Assembly: GCF_009296025.1 (NCBI RefSeq)
Contig: NZ_CP045178.1
Coordinates: 806,001-870,000 of the forward strand
Source: Streptomyces tsukubensis
GTDB lineage: Bacteria; Actinomycetota; Actinomycetes; Streptomycetales; Streptomycetaceae
DNA length: 64,000 nucleotides
Reading direction: 5' to 3'
Shown: positions 50,373-58,762 of the stretch, one piece after another
How positions within the stretch are numbered: position 1 is the first letter of the stretch
Layout: every line of letters begins with the position of its first letter
Made by a program: the position numbers and the translations under genes
Notes under the pieces: model-generated
The model's input: only the letters and a program-made list of their open reading frames with translations
Told to the model about the DNA's origin: nothing
Database searches by the model: none

Positions 50373-51932
50373 GTGCGCTGTCTGGTGACGGGGGCGACCG
50401 GATACATCGGCGGCAGGCTCGTACCCGAGCTGCTGAACGCGGGCCATTCGGTGCGCTGTCTCGCGAGAACTCCGGAGAAGCTCCGCGACCACCCGTGGGT
50501 CGCGGAGACGGAGGTAGTGCGCGGTGACGTGACGGACGCCGACTCGGTGGGCTCGGCGCTCGCCGGCATCGACGTGGCCTACTACCTGGTGCACGCCCTC
50601 GGCAGCGGCGAGGACTTCGAGGCGACGGACCGGCGCGCGGCCCGCGTCTTCGCCGAGCGGGCGAAGGCGGCGGGCGTGCGCAGGATCATCTACCTGGGCG
50701 GCCTCACCCCGGACGGCGTACCGGACGAGCGGCTCTCGCCGCATCTCCGCTCGCGCGCCGAGGTCGGGCGCATCCTGCTGGATTCCGGTGTCCCCACGGC
50801 GGTGCTGCGCGCCGCCGTCATCATCGGCTCTGGCTCCGCCTCGTTCGAGATGCTGCGCTATCTCACGGAGCGGCTGCCCGTGATGGTGACGCCGAGTTGG
50901 GTGAGTACCAGGATCCAGCCGCTCGCCGTACGGGACGTACTGCGCTATCTCGTGGGCTGCGCGGAGCTGCCGGCCGACGTGAGCAGGACGTTCGACGTCG
51001 GCGGCCCCGATGTCATGACCTACCGGGACATGATGCAGCGGTACGCGGTGGTGGCGGCGCTGCCCAAGCGCAAGATCTTCCCCGTACCGGTGCTGACACC
51101 CACCCTCTCCAGCCACTGGGTCGGCCTCATCACTCCTGTGCCCCGGTCGATCGCCCGTCCGCTCGCGGAGTCGCTGCGGTACGAAGTGGTCTGCGACGAG
51201 CACGACATCGCGCGTTACGTGCCGGACCCCGAGGGAGCCCCGCTCGGTCTCGATCAGGCGCTGCGCCTCGCGCTCCAGCGGATCAAGGACGCGCGGGTGA
51301 CGACCCGCTGGTCCTCCGCGTCCCTCCCCGGCGCGCCGAGCGATCCGCTGCCGACCGACCCCGACTGGGCGGGCGGCAGCCTGTACACGGATCGCCGCGA
51401 GCGGGTCGTCGACGCCTCCCCGAGTGCGCTGTGGCAGGTCGTGGAGGGCATCGGCGGCGAGAACGGCTGGTATTCGTTCCCGCTGGCCTGGGCGGTACGC
51501 GGCTGGCTCGACCGGCTGGTGGGCGGGGTCGGGCTGCGCAGGGGCCGCAGGGACGCCGAGCGGCTGCGGGTCGGTGACTCCCTCGATTTCTGGCGTGTCG
51601 AGGAGATCGAACCGGGCGAACTCCTGCGGCTGCGCGCGGAGATGCTGCTGCCTGGGCTGGCGTGGCTGGAGCTGATGGTCGACCGCGACGAACATGGGCG
51701 CACCCGCTATCGCCAGCGCGCCCTCTTCCACCCGCACGGCCTCGGCGGGCACGCGTACTGGTGGAGCGTCGCGCCCTTCCACGGCATCGTCTTCGGCGGC
51801 ATGGCCCGCAACATCGCCCGCGCGGCGGAGCGGCGGGACGCCGTCGACGCGACGGCGGGTGAGCGCGGAGGGTCTGAACGCGGGGGTCCTGAGCGCGGGG
51901 GTCCGGAGCGCGGGGGTCCGGTCACGGCCTGA
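50373..51932 (+). CDS. NAD(P)-binding epimerase-like protein with DUF2867 domain
   Basis: The 519-residue protein begins VRCLVTGATGYIGGRLVPELLNAGHSV, an extended-SDR Rossmann motif. Residues to about 310 form a NmrA/atypical SDR domain (GVPTAVLRAAVIIGSGSASFEML), and residues about 330-490 form a DUF2867 domain (NGWYSFPLAWAVRGWLDRLVGG). The pairing is known in actinobacteria, but its reaction is not. The C-terminus ends in four ERGGP-like repeats made by a 15-bp tandem repeat (51861-51920). GAGGAGG precedes the GTG. Confidence 0.88.
   Translation: MRCLVTGATGYIGGRLVPELLNAGHSVRCLARTPEKLRDHPWVAETEVVRGDVTDADSVGSALAGIDVAYYLVHALGSGEDFEATDRRAARVFAERAKAAGVRRIIYLGGLTPDGVPDERLSPHLRSRAEVGRILLDSGVPTAVLRAAVIIGSGSASFEMLRYLTERLPVMVTPSWVSTRIQPLAVRDVLRYLVGCAELPADVSRTFDVGGPDVMTYRDMMQRYAVVAALPKRKIFPVPVLTPTLSSHWVGLITPVPRSIARPLAESLRYEVVCDEHDIARYVPDPEGAPLGLDQALRLALQRIKDARVTTRWSSASLPGAPSDPLPTDPDWAGGSLYTDRRERVVDASPSALWQVVEGIGGENGWYSFPLAWAVRGWLDRLVGGVGLRRGRRDAERLRVGDSLDFWRVEEIEPGELLRLRAEMLLPGLAWLELMVDRDEHGRTRYRQRALFHPHGLGGHAYWWSVAPFHGIVFGGMARNIARAAERRDAVDATAGERGGSERGGPERGGPERGGPVTA
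51861..51920. repeat. 15-bp in-frame tandem repeat at a gene end
   Basis: Four units (GAGCGCGGGGGTCCG and variants) start at 51861, 51876, 51891 and 51906, encoding ERGGS and three ERGGP repeats directly before the last four codons. Confidence 0.92.
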
Positions 51933-52240
51933 GACGCGGAAGGCGCGCACCGCAGGTCGGGGCGGTCGCGCCTCCGCGAACACCCGTCCTGGGTGGTCAC
52001 GGTGACGGCGCTGGGGGCTGACGCGTCGCTGGTACGACCGGCAAAGGGTGGGGCTGCCCCTGTCCGCCACCCCAATCGCCGCAGAATCGATGCAACTTGT
52101 CGGCCGCCCTTCCGGCTCCGCAGGCTGGTGGTAACCGCGCGCCCGTAGTCGCGCGGGCGCGGGCATCGGCGTGGCAGGACCTCGGGCCGCTGCCCCCTCG
52201 GTCCACGGCCGGCGACGGCCCGGCAGGAGGTGCACGCTCC
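51933..52240. other. Intergenic region upstream of the ECF sigma gene
   Basis: This 308-base spacer shows no gene. The sequence near 52060-52110, less GC-rich than the flanks, probably holds the sigma gene promoter. I see no clear match to a known ECF consensus. No regulator or anti-sigma gene stands next to it. Confidence 0.4.
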
Positions 52241-52930
52241 ATGACGGTCACCACCCCCCGCGCCCGCCGTTGCGAACCCGACGACCGTGCGCTCGCCGGA
52301 GGGGTGGCGCGCGGCGACGAGGACTGTCTGGCGACCGCCTATCGCCGCTGGAGCCTCCTCGTCCACGCCATGGCATCCCGTGCGCTGGGCGACGCGCGCG
52401 AGGCCGAGGACATCACCCAGCAGGTCTTCCTCGCCGCGTGGCGCGGCTGCCACCGGTTCGAACCCGAGCGGGGGCCGCTGGTCGGCTGGCTGGTCGGGAT
52501 CGCCCGCCACAAGATCGCCGACGCACTCTCGGCCCGCGCCAGGCGGGCGGATCTGCTCGCGGGGATGGCCGCCGCGCCGCCGTCCGTCGCGCCCCCCTCC
52601 GACGCGTCGCTGGACCGGGTCGTGGTCCTCCAGGAGCTGGCGAAGCTCGCCCCCGCGCAGCGTCGTGTCCTGCGGATGACCTTCTACGACGACCTCACCC
52701 AGACGCAGATCGCCGAACGTACGGGGCTGCCCCTGGGCACCGTCAAGAGTCACGCGCGCCGGGGGCTGCACTCCCTCCGCGCGGGGCTCGCACCCGCGCT
52801 GGACCCGTCGGCGGAAACCAGGTCGCGCCACCGGTCGGCCCCTTCCGACCGGGATGGGCGTGACGGCTACCAGGACCCGGCCCGCGCAGCGGGCCGCTCA
52901 CCGGCGTTCGGGGCCGCGGGCGCCCGCTGA
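52241..52930 (+). CDS. ECF-type RNA polymerase sigma factor
   Basis: The 229-residue protein has region 2 (LATAYRRWSLLVHAMASRALGDAREAEDITQQVFLAAW, about residues 35-75) and region 4 (LDRVVVLQELAKLAPAQRRVLRMTFYDDLTQTQIAERTGLPLGTVKSHARRGLHSLR, about 120-180), and a disordered tail. Region 4 reads promoter -35 elements. It is of the SigK-like type. No anti-sigma gene adjoins it, and the tail may substitute. AGGAGGTG precedes the ATG. Confidence 0.92.
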   Translation: MTVTTPRARRCEPDDRALAGGVARGDEDCLATAYRRWSLLVHAMASRALGDAREAEDITQQVFLAAWRGCHRFEPERGPLVGWLVGIARHKIADALSARARRADLLAGMAAAPPSVAPPSDASLDRVVVLQELAKLAPAQRRVLRMTFYDDLTQTQIAERTGLPLGTVKSHARRGLHSLRAGLAPALDPSAETRSRHRSAPSDRDGRDGYQDPARAAGRSPAFGAAGAR

Positions 52931-53151
52931 GGTGGCCGGGCGGGCCCGGTGGCCGCGGAGTGGGGCGTCGCCGGGCACGTCGCGTTGCCGTGGCGGGGGC
53001 GGGGCCGGGAACCGCCGAGGCGGGAGTCTCCGGGCTGCGTGCGCCGGTCAGAAGTGCGACCCTCGAAGCCAAGGACCGGACCGAGGACCAAGGACCGACG
53101 ACCGCCGACGACGAGGGACGCGCGTCCCTCTGTCCTGGCAAGGAGCCCCTT

Positions 53152-54258
53152 GTGCGACACACCTTCGAGCTGACCCCGGACATCCTGGCCGCGCTGCGGG
53201 CTCCGCGCCCCTACCCCGCCGTGTCACTGCTGCTTCCCACGCATCCGGCGGCCATCGACAACGGCGACGCGATCAGGTTGCGCAACATCGTCGCCACGGC
53301 CAAGAAGCGGCTGAGCGAGGACCCGGCGGTGGACCGGGCCACGCTCGGCCGTATCAGCGGGCGGATCGACGAGGCGGTGGACTCCATCGACCTGTCGCGG
53401 GTCACGGAAGGCACGCTGCTGCTCGTCTCCTGCGACGAGTACGAGGTGTGGCAGCTCCCCACCACACCGTCCGAGGCCGTCGTCGTGGCGGACACGTATC
53501 TGACCCGTAATCTCGTCTCGTCGTGGCAGCACGCCAGGCCGTACTGGGTGCTCGTCCTGTCGGAGGAGCGCAGCAGGCTGTGGCGCGGCACCGGCGACTT
53601 CCTGCGGGAGATCACGGCCCACGGTTTCCCCGCGGAACCCGAACTTCCCGATCCGCGGGACGCGGAGCCCGGGGCCAACTTCGGCAGTGAGCCCAGCCCC
53701 TACCGTGAGGAGCGGCTGCGGCAGTATCTGCGCGATGTGGACGACAAGCTCACCGAGGCGGTCCGTGGCGGCACGTCCCCCGTGCATCTCGTGGGGCTCA
53801 CCCACGTCCTGCGTCTCTATGACGAGTTGTCCCGCAGCGCGAGCCGTCTGGCGGTGCGGGTGGAGCGCGGAGGCGCCGACAAGCTCACCGCGCACGAACT
53901 CGACAAGGTGTTGCGCCCGGCGCTCGACGCGTACGCGGCGGAGGGCGCGCGCAAGGCGCTCGACCGGCTGGGTGAGGCGATCGGCCAGCGCAGGTTCGCC
54001 GCAGGGCCCGACGAGATCTGGCAGACGGTGCAGGAGGGGCGGGTGCAACTGCTGCTGGTCGAGGACCACTTCCAGGTGTCCGCCGTCCCGGGGACCACCC
54101 ACCTCTCGCCCGCTGCCTCGCCCGAGGATCCCGCCGTGGAGGACGACATCGTGGACACCCTCGTGGAGACGGCGCTCGGGACGGGCGCCGAGGTGCTGTT
54201 CGTCGAGGACGACACCCTGGCCGAGCACGGGCGGGTGGCGGCGGTCCTGCGGTACTGA
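53152..54258 (+). CDS. Bacterial eRF1-like protein (baeRF3 type, ribosome hibernation factor-like)
   Basis: The 368-residue protein begins FELTPDILAALRAPRPYPAVSLLLPTHPA and has the family pattern ARPYWVLVLSEERSRLWRG, GLTHVLRLYDELSRS and the ending LVEDHFQVSAVP with VEDDIVDTLVETALGTGAEVLFVEDDTLAEHGRVAAVLRY. Families of this type resemble the archaeal release factor aRF1 and include ribosome hibernation factors. The role here is by similarity only. AGGAG stands 8 bases before the GTG at 53152. The longer frame upstream overlaps repetitive sequence. It stands 222 bases after the ECF sigma gene. Confidence 0.85.
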   Translation: MRHTFELTPDILAALRAPRPYPAVSLLLPTHPAAIDNGDAIRLRNIVATAKKRLSEDPAVDRATLGRISGRIDEAVDSIDLSRVTEGTLLLVSCDEYEVWQLPTTPSEAVVVADTYLTRNLVSSWQHARPYWVLVLSEERSRLWRGTGDFLREITAHGFPAEPELPDPRDAEPGANFGSEPSPYREERLRQYLRDVDDKLTEAVRGGTSPVHLVGLTHVLRLYDELSRSASRLAVRVERGGADKLTAHELDKVLRPALDAYAAEGARKALDRLGEAIGQRRFAAGPDEIWQTVQEGRVQLLLVEDHFQVSAVPGTTHLSPAASPEDPAVEDDIVDTLVETALGTGAEVLFVEDDTLAEHGRVAAVLRY

Positions 54259-54282
54259 GTCCCGCGCGGCTCGGCGCCCTCA

Positions 54283-54341
54283 GGAGTCCTTGCAATATGG
54301 GCCCCCGCGGCCTGATCGGACTCCCCTATTGCAAGGACCCC
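54283..54341. repeat. Dispersed palindromic element, copy D (59 bp, inverted and shortened)
   Basis: The left end GGAGTCCTTGCAATATGGGC and the right end, read on the other strand as GGGGTCCTTGCAATAGGGG with AGTCCGATCAGGCCGCGG inside, form a hairpin. Relative to B and E it is inverted and lacks most of the middle. The right end abuts the TGA of the GntR gene. Confidence 0.82.
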
Positions 54342-55064
54342 TCAGGCAGAGCCCGTGTCCCCTCCCCCGCCGTCCGACGCCCGCCGCAGGTCCTCGGCGG
54401 CGCGCCGCAGCAGCGCGGTCATGGCGTCGCCCGCGCCCTCGGCGTCTCCGGCGGCGATGGCGTCGGCCACCGCGCGGTGGCTGGGCACGGGGTCGTCGAC
54501 GTCCTGGCCCGCGTGGACGATGAGGTCCCGTTCGCGCAGCCCTGGTTCGAGCAGCAGATCCATCCTGGCCAGCATGTCGTTGCCGGTGGCGCGGAGCAGC
54601 GCACGGTGGAACTCCGCGTCGGCGGCGGCAGCGGCGGCCGCGTCACCGCCGGCCGCCGCCATCCGCGCGAGGGCGGTGTCGAGCGCCGCGAGGTCCTCGG
54701 GGCGGCGGCGCAGCGCCGCGTGGCGGGCGGCGGCGGGTTCCACGATGGCGCGCACCTCCGCCAGATCGCGCAGCAGCCGGGCGCCGTCCGCGCCCGCCGT
54801 GCTCCAGCGGATCACGTCGGCGTCGAAGAGGTTCCAGTCGCGGTAGGGCCGTACGAAGGTGCCGTGCTTCTGACGAGCCGCGATCAGCCCTTTCCCGGCG
54901 AGTGCCTTCATGGCCTCACGTACGACGGTGAGGCTGATGTCCAACTCCGCGGCGAGGGCCCGCGGGTCGAGAAGTTCCCCCTCCGTGACCTCGCCCGACA
55001 CGATCCTGGCGCCGAGCAGTTCGACGGTGTGGCCGTGCACACCGCGGCCGGGGTAAGACGCCAT
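54342..55064 (-). CDS. dgoR: GntR/FadR-type regulator of D-galactonate use
   Basis: The 240-residue protein has a GntR winged helix (residues about 10-70, LDPRALAAELDISLTVVREAMKALAGKGLIAARQKHGTFVRP) and a FadR-type C-terminal domain with His ligands (DAEFHRALLRATGND, SHRAVADAI). It aligns with DgoR of Escherichia coli, including RDWNLFDADVIRW. It is the last gene of the dgo operon and should repress it until galactonate binds. The stop codon directly abuts copy D of the dispersed element. Confidence 0.87.
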   Translation of the reverse strand: MASYPGRGVHGHTVELLGARIVSGEVTEGELLDPRALAAELDISLTVVREAMKALAGKGLIAARQKHGTFVRPYRDWNLFDADVIRWSTAGADGARLLRDLAEVRAIVEPAAARHAALRRRPEDLAALDTALARMAAAGGDAAAAAAADAEFHRALLRATGNDMLARMDLLLEPGLRERDLIVHAGQDVDDPVPSHRAVADAIAAGDAEGAGDAMTALLRRAAEDLRRASDGGGGDTGSA

Positions 55065-55202
55065 GGGGATGTTTGTGCCCTTCCTCGCGGGTCGACCGGC
55101 GGGGAGGCCGTGGACCGGGAGCGCATTCTACGAGTGCCGGGCGCGGCCCGGCCGGAACGCTCCCCGCCCACGCGGGGCCGCCCGCCCGCCGGACGGAACC
55201 GA

Positions 55203-56165
55203 TCACCGGATCGCACTGCCGGGTACCGCGTCGAGCAGGGCGAGTTCGTCCCGGTGGGGCAGCCCCTCCCAGTCGCCCGCCGAGGCGACCGCGAAGGCGC
55301 CCAGGGCGGTGGCCCGTGCCAGCCGTGCCTCGGGGCCGAGGGTGTCGAGCAGCCCGGAAAGGTAACCGGCGCAGAAGGCGTCTCCCGCTCCCACGGTGTC
55401 CCGCACCGGGACGTCCAGGGCGGGCACCGCGTGGCTGACGGCGTCCGGCCCGTGGTGTTCGGCGCCGCCCGCGCCCCTTTTGACGACGACCTCCCGTGGG
55501 CCTGCGGCGAGCAGCGCCTCGACCCTGGCGGCTTCGGTGTCGTCGGGGCCGCCCGCCACGAGGGGCAGTTCGTCGTCGGAGGCGATCAGGATGTCGACGT
55601 ACCGCAGGAGTGGCCGCAGCGCGTGGGCGGCCTCGTCGGTGTCCCAGAGGCGTGCGCGGTGGTTGACGTCGAGCGTGACGGTCCAGCCGTGCGTGTGCGC
55701 GTGGTGTGCCGCGGCCCGTACGGCGGCGAGCGGGCCGGGGCCGAGAGCGGCGGTGATCCCGGTGAGGTGCAGGATACGGGCGCCCTCGGCCAGTGCGGGA
55801 GCCAGATGTTCCGGTGTGGTGCGGGCCGCGGCGGAGTCGGCGCGCCAGTAGTGCACCCTCGCCAGGTCGGCGACGCGGCGTTCGCGCAGCATCGCACCTG
55901 TGGGCGCCGCCGCATCGGTGGCGGCCGCGCTCACGTCGACGCCCTCGGCGCGCAGGGTGCGCAGGACGAGGCGGCCCGGTTCGTCCGCGCCGACCCGGCC
56001 GGCCCAGGCCGCCCTGTGGCCGAGTCGTGCGAGGGCCACGGCGACGTTCGACTCCGCTCCGGCGACGGTGGTCCGCGCGGCGGCGCCGATCTCCAAGGGG
56101 CCGGGCAGTTGCAGGGACAGCATCGTCTCGCCGAAGGTCAGTACGTCGACGGTTCCCGCGCTCAC
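55203..56165 (-). CDS. PfkB-family 2-dehydro-3-deoxygluconate/galactonate kinase
   Basis: The 320-residue sugar kinase has the PfkB motifs GETMLSLQLPG near the start, AGAESNVAVALARLGHRAAWAGRVGADEPG, and the anion-hole signature DTVGAGDAFCAGYLSGLL with the catalytic Asp near the C-terminus. It phosphorylates 2-keto-3-deoxy sugar acids, the second step of the dgo pathway. The GTG start at 56165 overlaps the aldolase stop (GTGA), so the two are coupled, and AAGGAGG supports it. In enteric DgoK the kinase is of another family, so this is a functional substitute. Confidence 0.88.
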   Translation of the reverse strand: MSAGTVDVLTFGETMLSLQLPGPLEIGAAARTTVAGAESNVAVALARLGHRAAWAGRVGADEPGRLVLRTLRAEGVDVSAAATDAAAPTGAMLRERRVADLARVHYWRADSAAARTTPEHLAPALAEGARILHLTGITAALGPGPLAAVRAAAHHAHTHGWTVTLDVNHRARLWDTDEAAHALRPLLRYVDILIASDDELPLVAGGPDDTEAARVEALLAAGPREVVVKRGAGGAEHHGPDAVSHAVPALDVPVRDTVGAGDAFCAGYLSGLLDTLGPEARLARATALGAFAVASAGDWEGLPHRDELALLDAVPGSAIR

Positions 56166-56803
56166 GCTGCGGCCTCCTTCCCGCACAGCGCCAGGTAGCG
56201 GCGGGCCCTGTCCCGCAGGGCCGCCTGGTCGCCCCCGTGCGCGGCGTCACCGAGGAGCGGCGATCCGACCCCCACGGCGACCGCGCCCGCGGCGAAGTAC
56301 TCCCGCGCGGCCGTCAGGTCGACCCCGCCGACGGGGACGAAGGGCACATCCGGCAGCGGGTCGCGCAGGGCCCTCAGGTGTCCGGGCCCCATGGACGCGG
56401 CAGGGAAGAGTTTCACCGCGTCGGCGCCCTGGCGTACGGCGGCGACCGCCTCGGTGGGGGTGAGCGCGCCCGCGAGGACCGGCAGCCCCGCGTCGGCGGC
56501 CGCGGCGACGGCATCGGTGACCGCGGGGGTGACGATCCAGCTCGCACCCGCGTCCCGTACCCGGAGCACGTCGTCCGCGGTGAGGACGGTACCCGCGCCG
56601 AGCGCGGTGCCGGGGCCGAGGGCGGCGGCGGCGCGGGAGAGGACTCCCAGCGCGTCGGCGGTGTTCAGCGACACCTCGATCAGGGACACCCCCTCGTCGG
56701 CCAGGGCGAGTACGGCCGCCAGACAGGCGTCGGGGTCGCTGCCCCTGACGATCGCGACGAGTCGGTCCCCACGCAGCGTGTCGAGGAAACGGACGGTGTC
56801 CAT
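56162..56803 (-). CDS. dgoA: 2-dehydro-3-deoxyphosphogluconate/galactonate aldolase
   Basis: The 213-residue class I aldolase has the KDPG-family TIM barrel. VAIVRGSDPDACLAAVLALADEGVSLIEVSLNTADAL includes the catalytic Glu, ALGAGTVLTADDV and VTPAVTDAV follow, and the Schiff-base Lys is in GADAVKLFPAA. It splits the phosphorylated keto-deoxy acid to pyruvate and glyceraldehyde 3-phosphate. It stands between dgoD and the kinase in the expected operon order. Confidence 0.9.
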   Translation of the reverse strand: MDTVRFLDTLRGDRLVAIVRGSDPDACLAAVLALADEGVSLIEVSLNTADALGVLSRAAAALGPGTALGAGTVLTADDVLRVRDAGASWIVTPAVTDAVAAAADAGLPVLAGALTPTEAVAAVRQGADAVKLFPAASMGPGHLRALRDPLPDVPFVPVGGVDLTAAREYFAAGAVAVGVGSPLLGDAAHGGDQAALRDRARRYLALCGKEAAA

Positions 56804-56978
56804 GGTGGTGCTCCAAAGGTGATCTGTAGCTGTTCGGTGGGGAGCTGTTCCGTGGCGCCGCGTCGCGTCTCCGCGGCGGCCGGTGCCGTGGCACGTCGCC
56901 GTCGGGCCGTCGCCCCGCGGCCGCGTGACACTTGGCGTCGGCCGGTGCCCCGCACGGCCTTTGGGGGTCGGCCGGGGC

Positions 56979-58124
56979 TCACCACTCGGCGAACGAGCCG
57001 TCCTCGTGGCGCCAGACGGGGTTGTGCCAGTCCGGGGTGCGCCCGTCCGCGGCGCGCACCGCCGCCTCGTCGACCTCGATGCCGAGCCCCGGCGCGGTCG
57101 GCAGGGCGAGGTGCCCCTGGTGGAAGCGGAAGACCTCCGTGTCGACCACGTAGTCGAGGACTTCCGCGCCGTCGTTGTAGTGGATGCCGATGCTCTGTTC
57201 CTGGATCAGGAAGTTGGGGGTCGTGAAGGCCACTTGCAGGCTGGCGGCGAGCGAGACGGGGCCGAGGGGGCAGTGCGGCGCGATGAGCGTGTCGAAGGTC
57301 TCGGCGAGCGAGGCGATCCTGCGCACCTCCGAGATGCCTCCCGCGTGCGAGAGGTCCGGCTGGAGGACGGCGACGCCGGCCTGGAGCGCGGGCAGCACAT
57401 CGGTGCGGGAGTAGAGGCGCTCGCCCGTCGCGATCGGTACGGGGGACGCGGCCGTGAGGCCTTCGAGGAGGTGGGGGTAGTCGGGCAGCAACGGCTCCTC
57501 GGCGAAGAGCGGGTTGAACGGGGCGAGGTGCGGAAGCACCTTGCGGGCGTTGGCCGCGTGGAACCGGCCGTGGAAGTCGACGGCGAAGTCCCTGTCCGGG
57601 CCGAGCGCCTCACGCGCGGCGGCGGCGCGGGCCGTCACGTCGTCGATGTCACGGACGGTCGCGAGGCGGTTCATCGGGCCGCACGCGTTCATCTTGACCG
57701 CGGTGAACCCGGCTTCGACCTGGGCGTGTACGGCGTCCGTGATGCCTGCGGGATCGTCGCCGCCCACCCAGCTGTAGGCGCGGACCCGGTCGCGTACCGC
57801 CCCGCCGAGCAGCACGTGCACCGGTACGCCGAGCGACTTGCCAGCGATGTCCCAGAGCGCCTGGTCGAGACCTGCGACAGCGCTGGAGAGGACGGGGCCG
57901 CCCCGGTAGAAGGAGCCCTTCGTCATGAGCTGCCAGTGGTCCTCGACGCGCGACGGGTCCTTGCCGATGAGCAGTTCGGCGAGTTCACCCACGGCTGTGC
58001 GGACCGTGGCCGCGCGGCCCTCGACGACCGGTTCGCCCCAGCCGACGATCCCTTCGTCCGTCTCGATCCGGCAGAGGAGCCAGCGGGGCGGCACGGCGAA
58101 GGTCTCGACCTTGGTGATCTTCAT
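56979..58124 (-). CDS. dgoD: D-galactonate dehydratase
   Basis: The 381-residue enolase-superfamily enzyme starts MKITKVETFAVPPRWLLCRIETDEGIVGWGEPVVEGRA and ends NPVWRHEDGSFAEW, nearly the DgoD pattern of Escherichia coli, including FAVDFHGRFHAANA, FAEEPLLP, ATGERLYSR and SHAGGISEVRRIA with the Mg ligands Asp, Glu, Glu. It removes water from D-galactonate to give 2-keto-3-deoxy-galactonate. It is the first gene of the operon. An AT-rich dyad upstream is the likely DgoR site. No dgoT permease adjoins. Confidence 0.95.
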   Translation of the reverse strand: MKITKVETFAVPPRWLLCRIETDEGIVGWGEPVVEGRAATVRTAVGELAELLIGKDPSRVEDHWQLMTKGSFYRGGPVLSSAVAGLDQALWDIAGKSLGVPVHVLLGGAVRDRVRAYSWVGGDDPAGITDAVHAQVEAGFTAVKMNACGPMNRLATVRDIDDVTARAAAAREALGPDRDFAVDFHGRFHAANARKVLPHLAPFNPLFAEEPLLPDYPHLLEGLTAASPVPIATGERLYSRTDVLPALQAGVAVLQPDLSHAGGISEVRRIASLAETFDTLIAPHCPLGPVSLAASLQVAFTTPNFLIQEQSIGIHYNDGAEVLDYVVDTEVFRFHQGHLALPTAPGLGIEVDEAAVRAADGRTPDWHNPVWRHEDGSFAEW

Positions 58125-58226
58125 GGAGGGGGCGCTCCTCGTACGGCTTCCGGGCCCCGCCGTCACGAACGGGACGTCGCGAACGGGACCCGGCCGGATG
58201 GGACGGGCCAGGAAGGCCTCCGCCAT

Positions 58227-58242
58227 ATTAATTACGAATTAT
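58227..58242. promoter_or_regulatory. GntR-type operator candidate for the dgo operon
   Basis: ATTAATTACGAATTAT has the near-palindrome AATTACGAATT at its core and is a rare AT-rich island, 103 bases upstream of dgoD. FadR/GntR regulators bind such short AT-rich dyads, so it is the best candidate site for the regulator at 54342. Confidence 0.55.
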
Positions 58243-58368
58243 CCAGAGCGCCAGGGGTGCCCCCGCCCACCGGAGGTCAGGGAGTGACGGCGGCGCCCCG
58301 CCCCGCCGGACCGGCGACGCCCGCCCCGCGCCTCTCGGGTCAGCCACGTCCTCCCCGCCCCTCCCGCG

Positions 58369-58545
58369 TCAGCGGCGCCTGCGCCGAGACCCCCAGCCTG
58401 TTCCCGCGCCGCCCATGTGCGCGGCGAGCAGGGCGAGCCCGACAAGCGCGAGACTCGTCGGCGAGAACACCGCGTCGGTACTCGTCTCCGTCGCGTTGAG
58501 GACGAATGCGATGGCAAACAGAATCGCGGCCGCGAACGCCAGCAT
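58369..58545 (-). CDS. Small two-helix membrane protein
   Basis: The 58-residue product from the ATG at 58545 has two predicted membrane helices (AFAAAILFAIAFVLNA and SLALVGLALLAAHMGG) and ends in a basic RRRRR tail, which would stay in the cytosol. GAGGGGAG stands 8 bases upstream. An ATG at 58581 would add 12 residues but lacks a site. Proteins of this size and topology are widespread in Streptomyces, and the function is unknown. Confidence 0.72.
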   Translation of the reverse strand: MLAFAAAILFAIAFVLNATETSTDAVFSPTSLALVGLALLAAHMGGAGTGWGSRRRRR

Positions 58546-58629
58546 GCTCCAACTCCCCTCGTAAGGAATGGAATCGCTCATTCAGGTACAGGTCGTGGGC
58601 CTGGACCGTCCTCCGTGTGCCCCGTCCGG

Positions 58630-58674
58630 GCTGTGCCACGCCAGGGGTGTCCGAGCTGTGCCACGCCAGGGGTG
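58630..58674. repeat. 20-bp direct repeat
   Basis: Two identical 20-base copies (58630-58649 and 58655-58674, beginning GCTGTGCCACGCC) stand 25 bp apart in the spacer before the DUF1206 gene. They could be paired regulatory sites. Confidence 0.85.
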
Positions 58675-58762
58675 GCAGAACAGGGCGCACGGGGGATGGC
58701 CTTCACCTCCACCGCCTCACGCGCGCCCGTTTTCCGAGGGCCGCCCGGGGCATCCGGAGTCC

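Noticed and set aside
49488..52235. Minus-strand open frame of 915 codons across the flotillin and NAD-binding genes
   Set aside because: It is a shadow of two clear plus-strand genes with flotillin and SDR motifs. It lacks any recognisable domain.
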